64,000 bases of DNA from positions 62,001 through 126,000 of the forward strand of contig NZ_ARQM01000003.1 of assembly GCF_000385135.1 (NCBI RefSeq), written 5' to 3'. Under the pieces are notes generated by a model. It did no database searches and was not told the origin of the DNA. It was given only the letters and a program-made list of their open reading frames with translations. Position 1 is the stretch's first letter. Every line of letters begins with the position of its first letter. Source of the stretch: Promicromonospora sukumoe 327MFSha3.1 (GTDB taxonomy: Bacteria; Actinomycetota; Actinomycetes; Actinomycetales; Cellulomonadaceae). The position numbers and the translations under genes were made by a program. Shown piece after piece: positions 17,716-24,291 of this stretch.

Positions 17716-18690
17716 ATGATTCGCAACCGGTCTGCTCTTCGGGACGCGGGACCACCCGCACGCCGACTCGTCCGCGCACTCGTGGCAGCGGTGGCCGGCG
17801 GCACCCTCGTCGTCTCCCTCGCGGCGTGCTCCGGCGGCGGGGACTCCGGCTCGGAGGCGGCGACCGACGGCGGCGCGGCGCGCAGCGAGATGGTCGCCCC
17901 CGGCGCCGCGGCGGACCAGGCGGCCGACGCCGCCACCGGTGCGATCGGCCTCACCGAGGCCCACGAGGAGACGGTGGACCGCGAGCTGATCACCACCGGC
18001 AACGCGACGCTCGCGGCCGAGGACCCCTTCGCGGCCGCCGAGCAGATCACCGGCCTCGTCGAGGAGGCCGGCGGCCGGGTCGAGGCCCGCGACGAGCGCG
18101 CCGAGACCGACGACGAGCCGGGCAGCGCGTCGATGACGCTGCGCATCCCCGCCGACCGCGTCTCGGCCACCCTGGACGCTCTCGACAAGCTGGGCGACGT
18201 GCGCGACCGGCACGTGGAGACGGTCGACGTCACCGGCACCGCGCAGGACCTGGACGCCCGCATCGAGGCGCTCCGCACCTCGACCGACCGGCTGCGCGAG
18301 CTCATGGCCGAGGCCGACCGCACCGCCGACCTGATCGAGATCGAGGCCGAGCTCTCCACGCGGCAGGCCGAGCTGGACTCCCGCGTCTCGGAGCGCAACC
18401 GGCTCTCGGACGAGGTCGCGATGTCGACCCTGCAGGTCGAGATCGTCGCGGAGGGCACCCCGGCGGCGCAGGCGAAGCCCGGCGGCTTCGTCGGCGGCCT
18501 GACGGCGGGGTGGAGCGCGCTGGTCAGCACGTTCAACGTGGTGGTGCTGATCCTCGGCGCGATCATCCCGTGGCTCGCGCTCGGCGGCGTGGTGCTGCTG
18601 GTGGTGGTCGGCGTGCGCAGGCAGCTCGCCAAGGCCCGCTCCGCCGGCCCGACGCCGCCCGCCGTGGAGCCGGAGCCCGTCGAGCCCTGA
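17716..18690 (+). CDS. DUF4349 family lipoprotein
   Basis: A 324-residue cell-surface lipoprotein. Basic N-terminus, hydrophobic stretch and lipobox SLAAC (Cys38) are clear. The middle contains the DUF4349 domain with a long coiled coil (about residues 175-240, ARIEALRTSTDRLRELMAEADRTADLIEIEAELSTRQAEL in sense). A C-terminal membrane segment (about 275-305) ends in a basic tail. A lipid anchor plus a C-terminal membrane helix implies an extracytoplasmic coiled coil attached at both ends. The molecular function of the family is not known. Confidence 0.88.
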   Translation: MIRNRSALRDAGPPARRLVRALVAAVAGGTLVVSLAACSGGGDSGSEAATDGGAARSEMVAPGAAADQAADAATGAIGLTEAHEETVDRELITTGNATLAAEDPFAAAEQITGLVEEAGGRVEARDERAETDDEPGSASMTLRIPADRVSATLDALDKLGDVRDRHVETVDVTGTAQDLDARIEALRTSTDRLRELMAEADRTADLIEIEAELSTRQAELDSRVSERNRLSDEVAMSTLQVEIVAEGTPAAQAKPGGFVGGLTAGWSALVSTFNVVVLILGAIIPWLALGGVVLLVVVGVRRQLAKARSAGPTPPAVEPEPVEP

Positions 18691-18699
18691 GCCCTGGCG

Positions 18700-19476
18700 C
18701 TACGTCAGGCCGGGCTCCCCCGGCAGCTCGAACCTCCCCTCCAGGCGCTCGATCATCTGCAGCTGCTCCTCGTTGAGCTGTCCGGACGTGTACTCGCCGA
18801 CCAGCTCCGCGGACCCGCTGAGGTCGATGTGCTCGCCGGCAGCGACGAGCTCCGTGAGCACCGGCCGGAACGTCAGCACGAACTTCTCCGCCAGGGCCGC
18901 GGACTCCTCGTCGGTGCTGCCCGGACCGAGCCGGGCGAACCGTTCGGCGATCTCGGTGACGGCCGGGACCATCTCCGGCCGGGTCAGCCGTTCGTAGAAG
19001 CGCTCGAGGAACGGCATCGCGTCGTCGCCGACGAGGTGGGCGAGGAGCACGGACTGGTCGCGGTCCGCCCGCACGAGCTCCGGCGAGAGGTCGGCGGTGG
19101 CGAACACCGCGAAGAACGGGGCCAGCTCCGGCGGGAGGTCGGGGGCCACGGAGTGCTCGCGAAGCCGCGCGATCAGCTCGCGCTGGGCGGCGAGCCGGTC
19201 CATCTGCTCGGCCAGCTCCTGGTCGAGCTCGTCCAGAAGCTTTCGCGGGTCGGCGTCGGGGCCGGCGGAGTCGTCGAGCAGGGCGGGCATGCGGTCGAGC
19301 GGTATGCCGAGGGCCGCCAGCCGTTTGATCCGGAGGACCCGGACGAGGCTCTGCACGCCGTAGTCGCGGTAGCCGTTGGAGCGCCGCTCCGGCTCGTCGA
19401 GCAGACCCACCTGGTGGTAGTGGCGCAGCGTCCGGACGGTCACGCCCGCGAGGCGGGCCAGCTCGCCGCTATGCAC
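18700..19476 (-). CDS. MerR-family transcriptional regulator
   Basis: A 258-residue regulator. The N-terminal MerR helix-turn-helix is textbook: HSGELARLAGVTVRTLRHYHQVGLLDEPERRSNGYRDY (residues 2-39). A dimerisation helix follows (DELDQELAEQMDRLAAQRELIARL). The C-terminal 150 residues probably sense an effector, in the TipAS manner. The GTG start overlaps the MFS gene by 8 bases, so the regulator is made from the exporter operon. It probably activates the MFS promoter, which has the expected 19-bp spacer. Confidence 0.9.
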   Translation of the reverse strand: MHSGELARLAGVTVRTLRHYHQVGLLDEPERRSNGYRDYGVQSLVRVLRIKRLAALGIPLDRMPALLDDSAGPDADPRKLLDELDQELAEQMDRLAAQRELIARLREHSVAPDLPPELAPFFAVFATADLSPELVRADRDQSVLLAHLVGDDAMPFLERFYERLTRPEMVPAVTEIAERFARLGPGSTDEESAALAEKFVLTFRPVLTELVAAGEHIDLSGSAELVGEYTSGQLNEEQLQMIERLEGRFELPGEPGLT

Positions 19477-20731
19477 CGGTGGTCACCATCGCCTCCTGGG
19501 TCGTCGGGTCCGCGGACGGCTCCAGGTTACGCAGCGACCGCGCGAACAGACCCACGGCCATGGCGACCAGCCACACGCCGGCCAGCGCCACGGCCGCGGT
19601 ACCGACGCCGATGTACTCGGTGACGACCGCGGCAGCCATCAGGCCGACGGTCGGCGCCGCGATCATGATCGAGTTCTGGGTGCCCATGACCCGGCCACGC
19701 ATCTGCTCGGGGATGCGCTCGATCATGAGCACGCCCATCAGGCTGCCGAACAGGCCGCTGGAGAGCCCGACCACGAAGGCGCCGGCGAGGACCACCCACA
19801 CCGAGGACAGCGTGGCGATGATGCCGAACCCGAGTCCCGTCCCCACGAGCCCCGCGAGGAACCAGGTCCGACGGCGTCCGCGCGTGCCGGCCACGGCGTA
19901 CGACGCGGCGCCGGCGAGGAGCCCGGCGGCGAGAGCGGTGAGCACGAACCCGAGCATCCCGGGCTGCTCCACCCGCGTGAACCAGACCGGCAGCACGAGG
20001 GCCTGCAACGGCCCCAGCACCATCGCGGAGACCACGGTGAGCGCGGTGGTCGCGACCAGGAAGGGGCTGCTGAACAGCACCCGCCAGCCGTCGCGGAGCT
20101 GCGCCCAGCCGTTGCCCCCGGCGGCCGCTCCGGTCCCCGCGACACCGCTCGCGGTCGAGACGTCCCCGACCCGGTGCGGGACGAGGAGGGTGAGCAGCGC
20201 GGCCAGGAGCGAGGTCGCCGCCGTGATCCACAGGACGGTGGACCCGTCGAAGAGCACCATCAGCGTCCCGGCCGCCGCGGGCCCGAGCAGCAGCGCGATC
20301 GCGCCGAGCCCCTCCCGGATGCCCATGAGGCGTTCCGCGCTGACCCCGCCGTGCCGCACGATCGCCGGCAGCAGAGCCTCACGAGCGGTCATCCCGGGCA
20401 CGTCGCCGAACGACCCGATGATGCCGAACAGGATGAACCAGCCGAGGTCGAGCCCGGAGACCATGTCGACCACGGGCAGCGCCGCGACGGAGGCCGCCGA
20501 GACGAGGTCCGTGACCACGGACGACGTCCGGCGGTTGATCCGGTCGATCACCACGCCCATGACCAGGCCGGCGAGCACCGCGGGAAACGCGGTGGCCGCG
20601 GCCACCGCGCCGGTCCCCAGGGCGCTCCCGGTGGTCTGCAGGACGATCAGCGGGAGCGCCACGCCGGCTATCGAGTTGCCCAGCAGGGAGAGCAGGTAGG
20701 ACGCCAGGTACGCGACGGGAGTGAGCCTCAT
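19469..20731 (-). CDS. MFS transporter, multidrug exporter-like
   Basis: A 420-residue major facilitator with about 12 membrane segments. The motif A-like loop GVVIDRINRRTSSVVTDLVSA lies after segment 2 and a second related loop (RGRVMGTQNS) sits in the C-half. It resembles the MFS_3/enterobactin-exporter group common in actinobacteria. Co-transcription with a MerR regulator points to inducible drug or metabolite export. The substrate cannot be predicted. Confidence 0.9.
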   Translation of the reverse strand: MRLTPVAYLASYLLSLLGNSIAGVALPLIVLQTTGSALGTGAVAAATAFPAVLAGLVMGVVIDRINRRTSSVVTDLVSAASVAALPVVDMVSGLDLGWFILFGIIGSFGDVPGMTAREALLPAIVRHGGVSAERLMGIREGLGAIALLLGPAAAGTLMVLFDGSTVLWITAATSLLAALLTLLVPHRVGDVSTASGVAGTGAAAGGNGWAQLRDGWRVLFSSPFLVATTALTVVSAMVLGPLQALVLPVWFTRVEQPGMLGFVLTALAAGLLAGAASYAVAGTRGRRRTWFLAGLVGTGLGFGIIATLSSVWVVLAGAFVVGLSSGLFGSLMGVLMIERIPEQMRGRVMGTQNSIMIAAPTVGLMAAAVVTEYIGVGTAAVALAGVWLVAMAVGLFARSLRNLEPSADPTTQEAMVTTGA

Positions 20732-20737
20732 GACCCC

Positions 20738-20768
20738 AGTGAGAACTATGACGTCGCGTCGGGGTCAA
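20738..20768 (-). promoter_or_regulatory. MerR-type promoter with 19-bp spacer
   Basis: On the minus strand TTGACC (20763-20768) and CTCACT (20738-20743) are separated by 19 bp, and the second hexamer ends 6 nt before the MFS ATG. The spacer centre holds the dyad GACG-n3-CGTC (20750-20760). Overlong spacers carrying a dyad are the hallmark of MerR-activated promoters. Confidence 0.6.
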
Positions 20769-20795
20769 GCCCGGCCGGTGTGACACCGGCCGGGC
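20769..20795 (-). terminator. Hairpin terminator after ridA
   Basis: Perfect 13-bp arms (20769-20781 and 20783-20795) with a single central base, directly behind the ridA stop and abutting the MFS promoter. It probably insulates the two operons. Confidence 0.65.
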
Positions 20796-20802
20796 CCGCG
20801 GG

Positions 20803-21207
20803 TCAGTCGGTGATCGCGAGCGCGTCGATCTCCACGAGCATCTCCTCGCGGGGCAGCCCCGTGAACACCGTGGTCCGGCTCGGGAGCACGCCGCCCGGGC
20901 AGTGCTTGGTCACGAACTCGCCGTAGGCCTCGTTCATGATCCCGAAGTCCTCGCGCTTGGTCAGGTACACGCGCAGCATGACGACGTCGTCGAACGTCGC
21001 GCCGGCGGCCTCGACGATCGCCCGGACGTTCTCCAGCGTGCGGGTGGTCTGGGCGGCGACGTCGCCCTCGTGGACGTACTGGTTCGTCGCCGGGTCCATG
21101 GGGCCCTGCCCCGAGACCTGCACGAACGGCCCCTTGCGCACGCCCTGGTGGAAGGTGTGCGCGGGCGCCGGGGCGTCCGGGGTCGAGATGGCGGTCTTCG
21201 CGGTCAT
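20803..21207 (-). CDS. RidA family enamine/imine deaminase
   Basis: A 134-residue YjgF/YER057c/UK114 protein. Family marks include FVQVSGQGPMDP, the TRTLENVRAIVEAAGATFDDVVMLRVYLT core and a C-terminal PREEMLVEIDALAI segment; the usual catalytic arginine is expected in the SRTTVFTGLP region. RidA proteins hydrolyse reactive enamines released by PLP dehydratases. The gene directly follows a D-serine-dehydratase-like PLP enzyme gene with a 32-nt gap and an AAGGAG site, which fits that role well. Confidence 0.9.
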   Translation of the reverse strand: MTAKTAISTPDAPAPAHTFHQGVRKGPFVQVSGQGPMDPATNQYVHEGDVAAQTTRTLENVRAIVEAAGATFDDVVMLRVYLTKREDFGIMNEAYGEFVTKHCPGGVLPSRTTVFTGLPREEMLVEIDALAITD

Positions 21208-21239
21208 GTCGTTCTCCTTGCGGGTATCTCGGTGATGGG

Positions 21240-22487
21240 TCAGAAGCTCAGCGTGACCTGCTCGGCGACCTCGTCGCCGCGGGTCACCAGGGCCGTGCGG
21301 TACTTGTCGAGCGTGGTGCACGGGTGCGAGATGCCGAACCCGACGACGTCGCCGGGCCGGAGCGCCCCGTCCGCGGAGCCGTCCCCCGGGCCCTCCGCCG
21401 CGCCGTCCAGGGACAGGTAGGCGTGCTGGTCGTTGAGCGCCGTCACGGCGACGCCGGTCAGCTCGCGGGCCTCCCCCAGCCGGCCGTCGGCGTCGGCCGC
21501 GCGCACGACGAGCGGCGTCGGCAGGTCGATGTCGAACGAGACGTCGCGGCGGCCCATGCCGCAGATGACCAGCCCGGGCTCCGGCGCGGACAGCACCGAG
21601 GCCCAGACCGTGATCGCGGGGCGCAGCGGCTCCGCGCCCAGCCGGGTCCACGGGTCGGTGCGCAGGTAGTGGCCGTGATCGTGGGTCACGTAGGCGCCGG
21701 AGCGCAGCACCACGCGGGTCGACAGCGCGCCGGTGGCGGCGGCGCCGTCGTCCGCGGCGGCCTGGAGCGGCTCGCCCAGGCGCCGGGTCACGACGTCGGC
21801 GAACGCACTGCCGCCGGCGCTGAGCACGACGGGGCCGTCGACGAGGCTCGCGACCAGCGCTCCCGCCTCGCGCAGCCCGTCGCACCACTGCCCGACGGCG
21901 GCCAGCTCCGCGGTGCTGGTGCCGCCGGCGACCGGACCCTCGTAGCCGGCGACGCCGACGAGCCGCAGCCCGGCGTCGTGCACCCGGCCGGCGAGCGCCA
22001 CGGCGTCGGGCACGGAGCGCACCCCGGTGCGGCCGGCGGGCACGCCGAGCTCGACGAGCACGCCCAGCCGCGCGGCGACCTCGGGGGCGGCGCCCGCGAA
22101 CCCGTCGGCGAGCAGGCCGACGCCGCGGTCGGAGTCGACGTAGACCCAGACCTCGTCGGCGGTGCCGTCGGTCAGGGCGGTGCGGAGCCACGCGATCTCG
22201 CGGGGGTCCACGAGCTCGTTGGCGAGGAACGCGCGGCGTCCGGCGCCGGGGACGCCCCAGCCGAGGGCCGTCCGGAGCTGGGCGGGGGTCGCGACGGTGG
22301 CGCCCCAGGCGCCGGCGGCGACCTGCCGCTCCCAGATCTGGCGGGACATGTGCGTCTTGACGTGCGGCGCGTGTTCCACGCCCGCGGCGGCGAAGGCGCC
22401 CGCCACGGTCGCGATGTTGTGGTCCAGAGCCGGCTCGTCGAGCGTCAGCAGGGGCCAGGAGAACCGGGGGTCGTCGATGCGCAGCAC
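21240..22487 (-). CDS. D-threonine aldolase/D-serine dehydratase-like PLP enzyme
   Basis: A 415-residue fold-type III PLP protein (alanine-racemase N-terminal barrel plus D-serine-dehydratase-like C-terminal domain). PHVKTHMS (residues 41-48) contains the PLP lysine, K44. The C-terminal HDHGHYL and ISHPCTTLDKY (His388, Cys390) supply the metal site of DSD/DTA enzymes. It probably acts on D-serine, D-threonine or a related D-amino acid. The ridA gene downstream and a D-aminoacylase gene upstream support D-amino-acid catabolism. Dehydratase and aldolase activity cannot be told apart from sequence alone. Confidence 0.85.
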   Translation of the reverse strand: MLRIDDPRFSWPLLTLDEPALDHNIATVAGAFAAAGVEHAPHVKTHMSRQIWERQVAAGAWGATVATPAQLRTALGWGVPGAGRRAFLANELVDPREIAWLRTALTDGTADEVWVYVDSDRGVGLLADGFAGAAPEVAARLGVLVELGVPAGRTGVRSVPDAVALAGRVHDAGLRLVGVAGYEGPVAGGTSTAELAAVGQWCDGLREAGALVASLVDGPVVLSAGGSAFADVVTRRLGEPLQAAADDGAAATGALSTRVVLRSGAYVTHDHGHYLRTDPWTRLGAEPLRPAITVWASVLSAPEPGLVICGMGRRDVSFDIDLPTPLVVRAADADGRLGEARELTGVAVTALNDQHAYLSLDGAAEGPGDGSADGALRPGDVVGFGISHPCTTLDKYRTALVTRGDEVAEQVTLSF

Positions 22488-22553
22488 GACCCCATCCTGC
22501 CGTGCGGTCCGGGCTGGCGACGAACCGGTCCGGTGCGCGGGCGGGACCGCGTT

Positions 22554-22621
22554 CCCCTTCGAGGCCTAAGTTTCTTCGCTTTCCAGCGCTCGAAAGCGAA
22601 GAAACTTAGGCCTCGAAGGGG
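22554..22621. terminator. 30-bp perfect inverted repeat (giant hairpin)
   Basis: Arms 22554-22583 and 22592-22621 are perfectly complementary and enclose an 8-nt loop. The stem interior is AT-rich (AAGTTTCTTCGCTTTC side) against a very GC-rich background. It separates the deacylase gene from the PLP-enzyme gene, both on the minus strand, and could terminate the upstream operon or stabilise mRNA. It is longer than an ordinary terminator needs to be. Confidence 0.6.
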
Positions 22622-22665
22622 ATGGGGCCAGACGAACGGGCGCGGGTCAGACGAACTGCCGCCGG

Positions 22666-24291
22666 TCAGCCGACGGCGGGGCGCAGCCCCCGGCCCGGCG
22701 TCGCGCCCGTGAGCTCTCCGCCCGCGAGCACGGGCACGCCGCCCACGAGCACGTCCTCGATGCCGACGGCGGGGGTGCGCGGGTGCTCGTACGTGGCCTC
22801 GTCGCGGACGGTGCCGGGGTCCACGAGCACGAGGTCCGCGACGGCGCCGGGCGCGAGCTCGCCGCGGCCCGCGAGGCGGAACCGCCGGGCGGCCCGGGCC
22901 GACAGGTGCTGGGCCGCGTCCCACCAGGTCCACGACCCGCGCCGCACGTGCTCGTCGAGGAACCGGGCGAAGGCGCCCCAGCCGCGCGGGTGCGGCTGCC
23001 CGCCCCAGTAGATCGAGTCCGAGCCGGCGAGGTGCGCGTCGTGCTCCGCGAGCGTGCGCACCGACTCGGGCGAGTTGGTGGGCGGCTGCGCGAACACGCA
23101 GCTCGCGCGCAGCGCGGTGGTCGTCAGGACCTCGACCACGGTGTCGGGGGCCGACCGCCCGAGCCGCGCGGCGACGTCGGGCAGGGTCAGGCCCTCGGCC
23201 CACTTCATACCGGGCACGGACGCGAACGTGATGCGCGGCCAGAGGTCCGTCAGTCCGGCGAAGTGCTCGGCCAGGCGCCCGGCGAGGGCGGGGTCGCGCA
23301 GGGCGGCGACGGTCGCGGCGGCGTCCGCCAGGGGCAGCCAGGTGGGCAGGGAGACCATCGACAGGATGGAGCAGCCGCGCAGGTAGGGGTACGAGTCGTA
23401 GGTCAGGTCGTGGTCCGCGGCGCGCGCCGCCTCGATCTGCTCCAGCAGCTCCTGGGCGGGGCCGTGCAGGTGCGAGACGTGCGTGGCGACGCCGGACGCG
23501 CGCGCGATGCGCAGCAGCTCCGCCAGCCCCTCGACGCCCCGGTCCTCGTACCCGCGCATGTGGCTCACGTGCGGCAGCCCGCGGGCGGCGGCACCCCGGG
23601 CGAGCGCGACCAGCTCGCGCTCGTCGGCGTAGGCGGCCGGCACGTACTCCAGGCCGGTCGAGAAGCCGCAGGCGCCGTCGTCCAGGGCCTGTTCGAGCAG
23701 GGTGACCATCGCGGCGATCTCCGCGTCGGACGCCGGGCGCTGTGCCGCGCCGAGCACCCGGTAGCGCAGCGTGCCGTGCGGCGCGAGGTAGGCGACGTTC
23801 ACCGGGACCGTGCGGTGGTAGGTCGTCAGGAGGTCGCCCACCGAGCCGCCCGCGAACACGGGGTGGTCCCCGTCGATCGCGGCGAAGTACGTGCTCGCCC
23901 AGTCGTAGGTGGCGCGGTCGGACGGCGCGAAGGACACGCCGTCCTGCCCCGCGACGACGGTGGTGATGCCCTGCCGGAGCAGCGCGAGCTGGACGTCCGG
24001 GCGGAAGACGGCGGCCTCGGCGTGGGTGTGCGCGTCCACGAACCCGGGCAGGGCGAGGCGGCCGTGGGCCTCGAAAACGGCGGTGCCTGGCGCGGCGGTG
24101 CCTGGCGCGGCGGTGCCTGGCGCGGCGGCGCCTGGCGCGGCGGTGTCCGGGCCGGCCGTCGCCGGGCCGGTGTCGCCCGCCCGCGTGATCGCGGCGATGC
24201 GGCCGCGCGCGACGTGCAGGTCCACGAGTCCCGACAGGGACCCGTCGGGCTGCGGCAGCCGGGCGCCGCGCACCAGGACCGTGCCGGTCAC
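22666..24291 (-). CDS. N-acyl-D-amino-acid deacylase-type amidohydrolase
   Basis: A 541-residue metal-dependent amidohydrolase of the D-aminoacylase group. LPGFVDAHTHAEA (81-93) has the HxH metal motif (His88, His90). HVSHMRGYEDRGVEGLAELLRIA and THVSHLHG supply further ligands, and late GSDSIYWGGQPHPRGWGAF matches the family. It should free D-amino acids from N-acyl forms. Residues 51-71 contain AAPGT-type pentapeptide repeats encoded by a 15-bp DNA repeat. The GTG start overlaps the hexosaminidase stop by four bases (GTGA). Confidence 0.87.
   Translation of the reverse strand: MTGTVLVRGARLPQPDGSLSGLVDLHVARGRIAAITRAGDTGPATAGPDTAAPGAAAPGTAAPGTAAPGTAVFEAHGRLALPGFVDAHTHAEAAVFRPDVQLALLRQGITTVVAGQDGVSFAPSDRATYDWASTYFAAIDGDHPVFAGGSVGDLLTTYHRTVPVNVAYLAPHGTLRYRVLGAAQRPASDAEIAAMVTLLEQALDDGACGFSTGLEYVPAAYADERELVALARGAAARGLPHVSHMRGYEDRGVEGLAELLRIARASGVATHVSHLHGPAQELLEQIEAARAADHDLTYDSYPYLRGCSILSMVSLPTWLPLADAAATVAALRDPALAGRLAEHFAGLTDLWPRITFASVPGMKWAEGLTLPDVAARLGRSAPDTVVEVLTTTALRASCVFAQPPTNSPESVRTLAEHDAHLAGSDSIYWGGQPHPRGWGAFARFLDEHVRRGSWTWWDAAQHLSARAARRFRLAGRGELAPGAVADLVLVDPGTVRDEATYEHPRTPAVGIEDVLVGGVPVLAGGELTGATPGRGLRPAVG
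24081..24155. repeat. 15-bp tandem repeat inside deacylase gene
   Basis: Five head-to-tail 15-bp units (CGGTGCCTGGCGCGG): three identical at 24081-24125, one with a single change and one degenerate. The period is a multiple of three, so the frame is kept and the product gains AAPGT repeats in a loop before the catalytic barrel. Confidence 0.85.

Noticed and set aside
24081-24155. Possible CRISPR-like repeats
   Set aside because: The units are 15 bp, directly abutting with no spacers, and keep the reading frame. They form a coding minisatellite.
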